Of a stretch of DNA of 64,000 nucleotides, positions 46,653-56,492 are shown in pieces. Source of the DNA: Dietzia sp. JS16-p6b (GTDB lineage: Bacteria; Actinomycetota; Actinomycetes; Mycobacteriales; Mycobacteriaceae); the NCBI RefSeq assembly GCF_003052165.1, contig NZ_CP024869.1, forward strand, positions 682,001 to 746,000, given 5' to 3'. Numbering within the stretch: the first letter of the stretch is position 1; each line of letters starts with the position of its first letter. The notes beneath the pieces were generated by a model, which saw nothing but the letters and a program-made list of their open reading frames with translations, had not been told where the DNA came from and made no database searches. The position numbers and the translations under genes are program-made.

Positions 46653-48575
46653 TCAGTTCTCGGGATCCGGGCAGTTCTGAGCGTCGACCGATCCGGCGCC
46701 TGCGAGCTGGTCGACCTGCTCCTGCGGGAGGTCGCAGATCGTGGGCAGGGGCGGCAGGCCCGGCAGGGGCGGCAGGGCCGGCAGCGCCACGCCACCATTG
46801 ATCGCGGCACCGGCGAGCACGAGCGTGCCGCCCAGCGAGAGGACCGGAAGGAGGGCGACCCCCGAACCGCTCTCGCCACCCAGGCTGGCCGCGGCCTCCA
46901 GGGATCCGGCCTGGCCGACCATCGATCCGAGGTTGGTCGAGCCCATGCTCTCGACAGACCCGTTCTCCAGCGAACCGGTGAGCGCGGTGAGCGACCCGTT
47001 GACCGCGGTGAGATCGCCGAAGGACCCGGTCAGGACTTCGGCGCTGCCACCGGTCGAGCCGGTGATGAGATCCGAGCTCTGGCCCGTGGAGCCGCTGTTG
47101 CCCGAGAGGGATCCGGAGACCTCCTCGATGGAGCCGGACAGCGCGGGCAGGATGCCGCCCTCGGCGATCGACCCGATGATCGGGTCGGCGGAGTTGCTCT
47201 CCACCGAGCCGGCGAGCTGATTGGCGGAACCGTTGGTCAGCGAACCGGCGATCCCCTCGCCGACGAGTTCAGCGGAGCCGCCGATGCCGGCCGTCGAACC
47301 GTCCGGGAAGTTGGCGGACAACGGGGGGAGCTCCGCGGACCCACCGAGGAAGTTGAGCTCGGTGGACAGCGGGGTCATCCCCAGCGACCCCATGCCCTCG
47401 GACCCGGTGAGGGGCGCGAGATCGGACGAGGTGAACTCGGCGGAACCGCCGAGAAGATCGAGCTCCGTGGAGAGCGGGGTCATCCCGAGGGAACCGACCT
47501 CCGTCGAACCGAACTCGGCCGAGCCGCCCAGGAGTTCCGTGGACAGCGGCGTCATGCCGGTCGATCCCACGTCCCCGGAGCCCACCAGCAGTTCGGTGGA
47601 GAGCGGGGCCATGCCCACCGAGCCGACGAGCGGCGCCAGGTCGGAGGAGGTGAAGGTTGCCGAGCCTCCGAGCAGGTCGGTGGACAGCGGTGCCATGCCG
47701 AGCGAGCCGACGTCGGTCGAGCCGAACTCCGCCGAGCCGAACTCGGCCGAGCCGCCGAGCAGGTCGGTGGACAGCGGCGCCATCCCGGCGGAACCGACCT
47801 CGGTGGAGCCGAACTCGGCCGAGCCGCCGAGCAGGTCGGTGGACAGTGGCGCCATCCCGGCGGAACCGACCTCGGTGGAGCCGAACTCGGCCGACCCGCC
47901 GAGCAGGTCCAGCTGGGTGGACAGCGGAGCCAGGTCGGAGGAGGTGAAGTCGGCCGAGCCGCCGAGCAGGTCGGTGGACAGCGGTGCCATGCCGAGCGAG
48001 CCGATGTCGGTCGAGCCGAACTCGGCCGAGCCGCCGAGCAGGTCCGAGCTGCCCGGGAGCGCCGCAGACCCGCCGAGCAGGTCCGTGGACAACGGCGGCA
48101 GTTCGGAGGAGGCGGGCAGTTCGGCGGATCCGCCGAGAAGCTCGGTCGACAGGGGCATCATGCCGAGCGACCCGATGTCGGTCGAGCCGAACTCGGCCGA
48201 GCCGCCGAGCAGGTCCGAGCTGCCCGGGAGGGCGGCCGACCCCCCGAGCAGGTCCGAGCTGCCGGGGAGCTCGGCCGAGCCGCCGAGCAGGTCCGAGCTG
48301 CCCGGCAGGGCCGAGGATCCGCCGAGCGGGTCCGAACTGCCCGGCAGGGCCGTGGACCCGGCGAGGGGCTCGGAGCTCAGAGCCGGCAGATCGGCTGAAC
48401 CGCTGAGCGGATCCAGACCCGCCGAACCCCCGTCGAGGTCACCGATGGAGCCGGTGATCGGGCCGAGCGCATCGATGATGCTGCCCAGGTCCTGCGCGTT
48501 GGCCGTGCCGTGGACGCCGGACGCGGCGAGGAGTACTGATGCCGCGACCGCGGCGGCCCTGGTGGGCTTGTTCAT
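46653..48575 (-). CDS. Secreted Ser/Gly-rich repeat protein
   Basis: The 640-residue protein is not assignable to a known family. It has a Sec signal peptide with cleavage expected after TANA (~27). From ~50 to ~430 it is built of repeats of two lengths: 13 residues (LLGGSAELPGSSD) and 24 residues (LLGGSAEFGSTEVGSAGMAPLSTD). Residues 430-580 are looser GS-rich repeats. A hydrophobic stretch VALLPVLSLGGTLVLAGAA (~585) is followed by a Pro/Leu run (LPPLPGLPPLP) and a short tail with two Cys (TICDLP, QNCPDPEN). The regular LxGS pattern suggests a solenoid or cell-wall spanning stalk. It lies between the Rv3548c-type SDR and ddn-like genes, which adjoin in M. tuberculosis. Confidence 0.8.
   Translation of the reverse strand: MNKPTRAAAVAASVLLAASGVHGTANAQDLGSIIDALGPITGSIGDLDGGSAGLDPLSGSADLPALSSEPLAGSTALPGSSDPLGGSSALPGSSDLLGGSAELPGSSDLLGGSAALPGSSDLLGGSAEFGSTDIGSLGMMPLSTELLGGSAELPASSELPPLSTDLLGGSAALPGSSDLLGGSAEFGSTDIGSLGMAPLSTDLLGGSADFTSSDLAPLSTQLDLLGGSAEFGSTEVGSAGMAPLSTDLLGGSAEFGSTEVGSAGMAPLSTDLLGGSAEFGSAEFGSTDVGSLGMAPLSTDLLGGSATFTSSDLAPLVGSVGMAPLSTELLVGSGDVGSTGMTPLSTELLGGSAEFGSTEVGSLGMTPLSTELDLLGGSAEFTSSDLAPLTGSEGMGSLGMTPLSTELNFLGGSAELPPLSANFPDGSTAGIGGSAELVGEGIAGSLTNGSANQLAGSVESNSADPIIGSIAEGGILPALSGSIEEVSGSLSGNSGSTGQSSDLITGSTGGSAEVLTGSFGDLTAVNGSLTALTGSLENGSVESMGSTNLGSMVGQAGSLEAAASLGGESGSGVALLPVLSLGGTLVLAGAAINGGVALPALPPLPGLPPLPTICDLPQEQVDQLAGAGSVDAQNCPDPEN
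47760..47903. repeat. Two nearly identical 72-bp tandem units
   Basis: Units 47760-47831 and 47832-47903 differ at only two bases (47775/47847 and about 47823/47895). They encode the 24-residue repeat of the secreted protein. Such identity indicates recent duplication or ongoing homogenisation. Confidence 0.85.
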
Positions 48576-48790
48576 GGGGGAGGTCCTTTCGGTGGTATGA
48601 CCCCTCGGACGACTGGATCCTGTGGACCAAGGTCCGGACATCTAACGCGCATAAGAATCCTCTAAGGCTGAGTGGGTGTCAACGCTTTGCTCAGGAAATG
48701 GTGCTGGAGTGACGAATGAGGTGATAATGGACTGATAAACAGTCGTCAGATCGGCCACCTGAGGTAAGAAAACACCCAGAGCCACGACAA

Positions 48791-48825
48791 CGGCCGGGGC
48801 CTCTCGCGTGGAGAGACCCCGGCCG
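48791..48825. terminator. Hairpin terminator after the ddn-like gene
   Basis: CGGCCGGGG pairs with CCCCGGCCG and CTCTC with GAGAG around a GCGTG loop, with one C/A mismatch. It lies 18 bp beyond the stop of the ddn-like gene and ends the fadA5-GNAT-ddn unit. The rest of the 267-bp spacer (48576-48790) holds the promoter side of the repeat-protein gene; no operator was recognised. Confidence 0.75.
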
Positions 48826-48842
48826 GGGCGGCAGTCGCGAAG

Positions 48843-49346
48843 TCAGCCGGTCGGTTCGCAGATCACCACCGGGATCACCCGGCTCGTGTTGGCCTGGTAC
48901 GAGGCGAAGTCGGCGTAGCGCTCGACGAGGCGGGGCCAGAGCGCCGCGCGCTCCTCTGCGGACGCCTCCCTCGCCGTCATCGCCCTGGTCCTCCGGCCCA
49001 CCTGGATGGTGACCTCCGGGTTCGCCAGGATGTTCAGGTACCACTGGGGGTGCCTGGGCAGACCCCCCTGGGAGGCGACGAGCAGCACCCGGTCGCCATC
49101 CGGGAGGTGGAGCAGCGGCACCGTTCGCGGTTCGCCGGACTTGCGCCCCGTCGTCGTTACCAGGCAGACCGGAACCGGCGCCGAGAGCGCCGATCCCACC
49201 CTCCAGTTGCCGCCGATGCGGCCACCGGAGACGCGATACGTCCAGGTGTTAACGCGGGACATCACCTTGATGATGCCGAGGACCCACGGCTTGGAGCGCC
49301 GGGGATCGTCCACGCCGGTCTCCACCCCGGGGTGCTCCTCGCTCAC
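48843..49346 (-). CDS. ddn: Deazaflavin (F420)-dependent nitroreductase family protein, Ddn-like
   Basis: The 167-residue split-beta-barrel protein matches the M. tuberculosis Ddn pattern closely: IIKVMSRVNTWTYRVSGGRIGG, PVCLVTTTGRKSGEPRTVPLLHL, RVLLVASQGGLPRHPQWYLNILANPEVTIQVG and TSRVIPVVICEP. Ddn reduces menaquinone-type quinones with F420H2 and activates bicyclic nitroimidazoles. GTG at 49346 makes a GTGA overlap with the upstream GNAT gene and gives a Ddn-like N-terminus; ATG 49262 would remove 28 residues. fadA5-ddn adjacency (Rv3546-Rv3547) is conserved except for the inserted GNAT gene. Confidence 0.82.
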   Translation of the reverse strand: MSEEHPGVETGVDDPRRSKPWVLGIIKVMSRVNTWTYRVSGGRIGGNWRVGSALSAPVPVCLVTTTGRKSGEPRTVPLLHLPDGDRVLLVASQGGLPRHPQWYLNILANPEVTIQVGRRTRAMTAREASAEERAALWPRLVERYADFASYQANTSRVIPVVICEPTG

Positions 49347-49930
49347 CTCGAGCCCGGGAGCGGCGCGCGGACGATCACGTGCTTGCCCGGGAAGAACGCC
49401 GCCAGCTCGCGCCGGCACTCCTTCAGGGCCGCCAGGCCGAAGCCCTTCTTGCGCTCCTCGGGGTGGATCCAGATGGCCACGTCGACATCACCGTCGTCGA
49501 TCTGCTCGCCGAAGACCAGGCCCACCGGCTGGTCGCGCGAGGTGTCCACGGCCACGAACCACATCGCGGACTCGGCCTCGACCCGTGCCAGGCCGGCCTT
49601 CCGCTCCTCTTCCGTCTTCTGCTGGTCCCACTCGCCGGCCGTCGCCGACGTCTCATCAGAGGACCGCGAGTGGTACAGATCGGCGTGATCTGCAGTGTCG
49701 CGGAACGGGAACAGGCTGAAACCGTGCGGCCCCGACCCGACCGGGTGGTCGGTCGTATGTCCCACGAATGCCTCGAGCGGGGTCTTGAGTACCTCGCGCG
49801 CCTGGTCCACGGGCACGGCCAGCAGGTGTGCGATCGCCTCCACCGCGTCCTCCGTGCCATTGGCGGAGGAGATGGCCGAGAAGACCTCGTTCCTGCGGGC
49901 TGCGGCTGTCTCGATGGTGGTGCTGCTCAT
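49343..49930 (-). CDS. GNAT-family N-acetyltransferase
   Basis: The 195-residue protein has a ~90-residue N-terminal helical part and a C-terminal GNAT fold: MWFVAVDTSRDQPVGLVFGE, VDVAIWIHPEERKKGFGLAALKECRRELAAFFP (motif A, with R/K-K-G-F-G-L as an imperfect acetyl-CoA loop). It begins 1 bp after the fadA5 stop and is coupled to the ddn-like gene, so it should be sterol-regulated through KstR. Acceptor unknown. Confidence 0.75.
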   Translation of the reverse strand: MSSTTIETAAARRNEVFSAISSANGTEDAVEAIAHLLAVPVDQAREVLKTPLEAFVGHTTDHPVGSGPHGFSLFPFRDTADHADLYHSRSSDETSATAGEWDQQKTEEERKAGLARVEAESAMWFVAVDTSRDQPVGLVFGEQIDDGDVDVAIWIHPEERKKGFGLAALKECRRELAAFFPGKHVIVRAPLPGSR

Positions 49931-49931
49931 G

Positions 49932-52514
<2,583 letters not shown>

Positions 52515-52533
52515 CCCGGGGCTCGTCGTCCTG

Positions 52534-53556
52534 ATGTCCGGCTCCGTGTCCGACCACCGCCACGTCGACCGGGACGGCGTTCGGCTGCACTACGTCGTCG
52601 CCGAGCCGGCCCCCGAGCCCGCCCCCACGGCCGGCTCCCCGGGCACAGTGGTCCTCCTCCACGGGTTCCCGCACTTCTGGTTCACCTGGCACCGCATGAT
52701 CCCCGCCCTCGCCGCCGCGGGGTGGCGGGTCATCGCACCGGACCTGCGTGGCATGGGACGGTCGGCCGCGCCCGCCGACGTGGAGGCCTACTCGCCGCGC
52801 GAGGTGGTCGACGACGTCCTCGCGGTGTGTGACGCCGAGGGGGCTGGGCGGGTCGTGCTGGTAGGTTTCGATTTCGGGGCGGGCGTCGCGTACGACACCT
52901 GCCATCTGGAACCCGGCCGGGTCCGCGCGGTGATCGGGATGGAGAACCCGTTCATGGGTACCGCCGGGACGGTCCCGCCGCTGGAGGGCTCGGCGATGAT
53001 GGCCGAGAAGCACTTCCTGCACCTCCACTACTTCTCGCAGCCGGGAGTGGCCGAGGCCGATCTCGCCGGTCGCGAGCGGGAGTTCCTCACCAGGGTCTTC
53101 TACGCACTGTCGGCGGACTACCACTACCTCGACGTGTGGCAGCACCCCCCGGGGTCGACCTATCTCGAGGCGCTGCCCGAGGCGCCGCCGCTACCGTGGC
53201 GCTGGCTCTCGGTCGAGGAGATGGACGTCTACGAGGCCGAGTACGCCCGCACGGGGTTCGCCGGCCCGTTGCAGTGGTATCGGGCGATGGACGTGTCCTG
53301 GTCAGCGCGTAAGGAGTTCAAGCGACAGACAAACCCGGTGCCGTTCTACTTCCTCTACTCCGAGCACGACCCGGACCTCGAGGGCTTCCACGGACGGGAT
53401 CCGCTCTCGAAACTCGGGCGACACCACGACGACGTCCGCATGGTCCGCGCGATCTCCTCGCCGGCGGGGCACCTCATGCACCTGGAGGCGACGGAGGACA
53501 CCCACCGGGAGATCCTCACCTGCCTGGCGGACATCGCGGCCTCCGTTCCTGCCTGA
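52534..53556 (+). CDS. Epoxide hydrolase/haloalkane-dehalogenase-like alpha/beta-hydrolase
   Basis: The 340-residue protein has VVLLHGFPHFWFTWHRMIP (HGFP oxyanion), DLRGMGRSAAP, the nucleophile elbow VLVGFDFGAGVAYDT with Asp in place of Ser, LYSEHDPDLEGF (acid) and SPAGHLMHLEATEDT (His). An Asp nucleophile points to epoxide or halide hydrolysis, not ester hydrolysis. It is the second gene after the KstR boxes in the cyp125 unit. Its partner substrate is unknown. It cannot substitute for HsaD by its visible chemistry, because HsaD uses Ser. Confidence 0.8.
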   Translation: MSGSVSDHRHVDRDGVRLHYVVAEPAPEPAPTAGSPGTVVLLHGFPHFWFTWHRMIPALAAAGWRVIAPDLRGMGRSAAPADVEAYSPREVVDDVLAVCDAEGAGRVVLVGFDFGAGVAYDTCHLEPGRVRAVIGMENPFMGTAGTVPPLEGSAMMAEKHFLHLHYFSQPGVAEADLAGREREFLTRVFYALSADYHYLDVWQHPPGSTYLEALPEAPPLPWRWLSVEEMDVYEAEYARTGFAGPLQWYRAMDVSWSARKEFKRQTNPVPFYFLYSEHDPDLEGFHGRDPLSKLGRHHDDVRMVRAISSPAGHLMHLEATEDTHREILTCLADIAASVPA

Positions 53557-53646
53557 GGCACTCGGCAGGCGCATGTCACCCCGCCCCCGCCCGAGCTCGC
53601 ATCCGACTACCTCTCCAGCAATCACCTCGACTGCTCCGAGCCTGGT

Positions 53647-53760
53647 TGGCGGACAAGAGCTTCGGGCTGACGGACAGGCTCTTCGGGCTGGCGGACCCTT
53701 TGCTCGTTTCAGGCCCGGTTTTCGCATATCGGGTCCGCCAGCTGCGAGGGGTGTCCGCCA
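53647..53760 (+). repeat. 21-bp-periodic repeat element, left copy
   Basis: TGGCGGAC (or TGACGGAC) recurs at 53647, 53668 and 53689, exactly 21 bp apart. A core with GGCCCGGTTTTCGCA follows, then the reverse motif GTCCGCCA at 53733 and 53753. The element therefore has converging arrays around a unique centre. It lies in the 224-bp gap between the hydrolase and the DUF559 gene; the first part of the gap (53557-53646) shows nothing recognisable. Confidence 0.85.
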
Positions 53761-53780
53761 GCTGCCACGCGAGGGCTCGT

Positions 53781-54740
53781 TCAGGATGAAGTCAGGTGCC
53801 GGAGGTCTCGTCGGGCGCGGGTCAGGGCACTCGCGATGTGGCCGATGACCTCTTCCGGGCGCATTCCCTTTGTCACACGGACGACCTGCCAGCCAAGGTC
53901 CGCCAACCGAGCGGTGATCCGGAGGTCCCGGCGCCACTGTTCCGGATCTCCGTGGTGCTTGCCGTCGTAGAAGATCGCGACTTTCTCGCGGGCGTACGCG
54001 AGGTCGGCAATCGTAAGGAGATGTCCCGACGGTTCGCATATCTCGAACTGCGAGACAGGCTGAGGCAGTGAAGAGCGCTCGATTCTGAGCCGGAGGAGGC
54101 TCTCCTGCGGAGAGTGCGCGTCCGCGTCGCAGGCGTCGAGCAGTCGAACCACCCTCGAGACCCCGTGTTGGCCGGGCATCCGCGTTGCAGCGTCGGCAAC
54201 CGCGCGAACGCTGGTGTTGGTGGCGGAGCACACGGAGTCCACGATGCAGATCTTCCGATCAGCGCCAGTGGACCACCTTGCCACGTCGACCGCGGTTCGG
54301 GCTGGTGCGGTAATTCGTATTCCGCCGATCTCGCACGCGTCCGCGGCCGGGATGGGTTGCCGCAGCCTGCGCTCCCGAACCCCGGTCGGCACGCGGGGCT
54401 CGGCTGAGGTGAAGACATCGACGACGCCGTTGCCCCGCTCTGTCGAGTACCAGTGTTCCCCGTGGAGATACGCGGCGGACCACCCTCCGATCACCGCGTC
54501 TGCAGGCGCCCAGATGTCGACTGCACGTATGAAGTCCCACCTGCTCAGCCGTGCCCCCTTCGCGGCATACACACCGGGAACGATCATTCTGAACGCCGAT
54601 CGGAGCGAGTATCTCGTCACGAGTCCGGTCTCGAGGGCCGGGCTCGCCGCGAATGGCTGCCCGTCTGCAACCGCATCCGCCAACGAGGCGGGGAGCGGGG
54701 TGGGAGGCCGGGTGTCTCGGAATCGCCGGTCGCGTCTCAT
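53781..54740 (-). CDS. AbiEi-like/DUF559-type endonuclease-domain protein
   Basis: The 319-residue protein has an N-terminal region like the actinobacterial 'type IV toxin AbiEi/antitoxin-like' proteins (VTRYSLRSAFRMIVPGVYAAKG, ARTAVDVARW). A C-terminal DUF559/Vsr-like nuclease fold follows: SPQESLLRLRIERSSLPQPVSQFEI, LTIADLAYAREKVAIFYDGKHHGDPEQWRRDLRITARLADLGWQVVRVTKGM. The D-x-A...F/E-Y-D-G-x-x-H pattern contains the expected acidic and His residues, although the usual ExDG reads FYDG. Codon use is visibly less GC-saturated than in neighbours. Inverted copies of a 21-bp-periodic repeat flank it. The steroid genes resume on each side, so it looks like an inserted cassette. Confidence 0.72.
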   Translation of the reverse strand: MRRDRRFRDTRPPTPLPASLADAVADGQPFAASPALETGLVTRYSLRSAFRMIVPGVYAAKGARLSRWDFIRAVDIWAPADAVIGGWSAAYLHGEHWYSTERGNGVVDVFTSAEPRVPTGVRERRLRQPIPAADACEIGGIRITAPARTAVDVARWSTGADRKICIVDSVCSATNTSVRAVADAATRMPGQHGVSRVVRLLDACDADAHSPQESLLRLRIERSSLPQPVSQFEICEPSGHLLTIADLAYAREKVAIFYDGKHHGDPEQWRRDLRITARLADLGWQVVRVTKGMRPEEVIGHIASALTRARRDLRHLTSS

Positions 54741-54892
54741 GTCGGCAATCCTGACCGGTCATCACGTGTCGACCGGCGGGTGACGACGTCAATGTGGACG
54801 GGGTTGACGACGATTCACAGGAACCACGACGAGTTCAGTCCGCCTGGCTCACGTGGCGGTCCTGCAGACCGGGCGGACCCGCTCCCCCGAGT

Positions 54893-55029
54893 TGGCGGAC
54901 ATGCTTCCTCAGCTGGCGGGCAGGAGGTGCCAAAAACCGGCCCGGAATCGCACGAGAAGTCCGCCAACCCCGGGGGCATGTCCGCCAACCGCGGGGGCAA
55001 GTCCGCCAACCGTGGGGGCATGTCCGCCA
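54893..55029 (-). repeat. 21-bp-periodic repeat element, right copy (inverted)
   Basis: Read on the minus strand: TGGCGGAC at 55029, 55008, 54987 and 54966 (period exactly 21). A core with GGGCCGGTTTTTGGCA follows, then GCCCGCCA at 54921 and GTCCGCCA at 54900 (also 21 apart). It shares the architecture and core of the left copy in opposite orientation. It fills most of the 326-bp gene-free stretch 54741-55066; the remainder (54741-54892) shows only isolated tggcgg words. Confidence 0.85.
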
Positions 55030-55066
55030 GGCAGCCTGGCCGCGGGCTGACGAGACCGTCAGTAGC

Positions 55067-55972
55067 TCAGGAGCCGAGGCCGTACTTCTCCCCGAAGGCC
55101 GCGATGGAGTCGAGCTTCTGCTGGGTGGAGCAGTCGAATCCGTGGCCGTCGATCATCCACGGCATCACGATGATGTCGGTGACCCCGGCCTCGGCCAACT
55201 CCGTGAAACCCCGCGTGCCGAAGCGGTCGAGGCAGACCACCTGGATCGCGAAGGGTTTCCCGTCGCCGCGGTCGGCCAGTGAGCGGCCGTCGGCCTCGAG
55301 CAGTTCGCCCAGCCGCCGGACGGTGGTGACGATCTCGTCGTAGCCCATCATGGCGCTGGTCCAGCCCTGGCCCACCCTCGCGGCCCGCTTGAGCGCGATC
55401 TCGGTGTGACCGCCCACGTAGAACGGCACCTGCTCGCTGGGGGCGGGGGTGAAGATCAGTTCGTCGAAGTCGAAGTGCTCGCCGTGGAACTCCATCCACT
55501 CACCCCGCAGGGCCTCGCGCACGATCGCCAGCGACTCGTCCGTGCGCTTGCCGCGGCCCTTGAACGGCGCGCCGCACCACTCGAACTCGTTGGGGTCCCA
55601 GCCGATCCCCACGCCCAGATCCAGCCGGTTCCCCGTCAGCAGCGCCACCGACGCCACCTGCCTGGTGAGCAGCAGCGGGTTGCGCGGGCCGACCTTGAGC
55701 ACCTGCGGGCAGAAACGGATGCGGGAGGTGGCCCCGCCCATGGCTGCGGACGCGACGAGGGGCTCGACCCACTGGGTGTCGGCGTCCCACATCCGCGAGC
55801 CGTCCGGGGTGTACGGATAGTCCTCGTCCTGGCGCCGCGGGTGGAACAGCGAGTCGGGCAGGACGATCCGGTCGAAACCGGCGGCCTCGGCCCCGCGGGC
55901 GATGTCCATGATCTGGTCGACCGGGGAGAAGGAGATGGGGACGGAGAACTCGGCGTCCACTACACGTGGCAT
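55067..55972 (-). CDS. LLM-class F420-dependent oxidoreductase
   Basis: The 301-residue luciferase-like protein has EAAGFDRIVLPDSLFHPRRQDEDYPYTPDGSRMW, VLKVGPRNPLLLTRQVASVALLTGNRLDLGVGIGWDPNEFEWCG and YVGGHTEIALKRAARVGQGWTSAMMGYDE. This is the TIGR03619-like F420 group, distinct from the two Rv3520c-type paralogues in the window. ATG at 55972 is 2 bp beyond the SnoaL gene stop, so it ends the DUF35-ltp4-ltp3-SnoaL operon. Substrate unknown. Confidence 0.8.
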   Translation of the reverse strand: MPRVVDAEFSVPISFSPVDQIMDIARGAEAAGFDRIVLPDSLFHPRRQDEDYPYTPDGSRMWDADTQWVEPLVASAAMGGATSRIRFCPQVLKVGPRNPLLLTRQVASVALLTGNRLDLGVGIGWDPNEFEWCGAPFKGRGKRTDESLAIVREALRGEWMEFHGEHFDFDELIFTPAPSEQVPFYVGGHTEIALKRAARVGQGWTSAMMGYDEIVTTVRRLGELLEADGRSLADRGDGKPFAIQVVCLDRFGTRGFTELAEAGVTDIIVMPWMIDGHGFDCSTQQKLDSIAAFGEKYGLGS

Positions 55973-55973
55973 G

Positions 55974-56492
55974 TCAGACGTCCTTCTTGACGGCACCGGC
56001 GATGGCGGCGAGGTCGTCGTCGGTCAGCGGTCGTAGTCCTGAGGCCATGGCCACGTCCTGTTCCCAGAAGGCGCGGAGGTTCACGAGCTGCCCCTGGGAG
56101 TCGACGCGGTAGTCCACGGCGATGTCGATCTCCATGATGCTGGAGCCCATGTGGGTCCGCATGGTGCCGACGCAGAGGAGTTCGTCGCCCGCGGCGATCC
56201 CGCGGTCGAACCGGAACTCGATGTGGTCCGGGGTGGCCACGGCCTTCTCCCAGAACTCCAGGAGCCGCTCAGTACCGGTGTGACCGATGCCCTCGGCGTC
56301 GAACATCGACGGCCCCACGGGATCCTCGATGGTGCCCTCGGGGTTCCATCCGGCGATCCAGGCGTCGCGGTCGCCGGCGTTGGTCGCGGCCCACGAACGG
56401 CGCGCGGCGGCGTAGGCGGGACTCGCCGACGCCGCCTCGCTCATCTCGAGCGGCCGGTACATGCCGTCCTCGTCCAGGTAGGGGTTGCTCAT
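55974..56492 (-). CDS. SnoaL/NTF2-like (ketosteroid-isomerase fold) protein
   Basis: The 172-residue protein has an alpha+beta-cone pattern: AYAAARRSWAATNAGDRDAWIAGWNPEGTIEDPVGPS, TERLLEFWEKAVATPDHIEFRFDRGIAAGDELLCVGTMRTH and IDIAVDYRVDSQGQLVNLRAFWEQD. Such folds include isomerases and hydratases acting on polycyclic substrates. It overlaps the ltp3 stop by ATGA and is co-translated, which suggests action on a steroid CoA ester or aldolase product. Confidence 0.75.
   Translation of the reverse strand: MSNPYLDEDGMYRPLEMSEAASASPAYAAARRSWAATNAGDRDAWIAGWNPEGTIEDPVGPSMFDAEGIGHTGTERLLEFWEKAVATPDHIEFRFDRGIAAGDELLCVGTMRTHMGSSIMEIDIAVDYRVDSQGQLVNLRAFWEQDVAMASGLRPLTDDDLAAIAGAVKKDV

Noticed and set aside
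46584-48600. Long plus-strand frames with repetitive peptides (459 and 604 codons)
   Set aside because: They mirror the repeat protein on the minus strand. The minus frame has a signal peptide, start and terminator; the plus frames do not.
52534-53556. Candidate hsaD
   Set aside because: The nucleophile elbow reads GFDFG (Asp), an epoxide-hydrolase/dehalogenase signature; HsaD needs Ser.
54815-55021. 68-codon minus-strand ORF with PPRLAD repeats
   Set aside because: There is no ribosome site, it spans only part of the repeat element, and the DNA words are better conserved than the peptide.
54959-55029. Possible CRISPR-like array
   Set aside because: Units are 21 bp head-to-tail with no unique 30-bp spacers, no leader and no cas genes; it is a tandem repeat.
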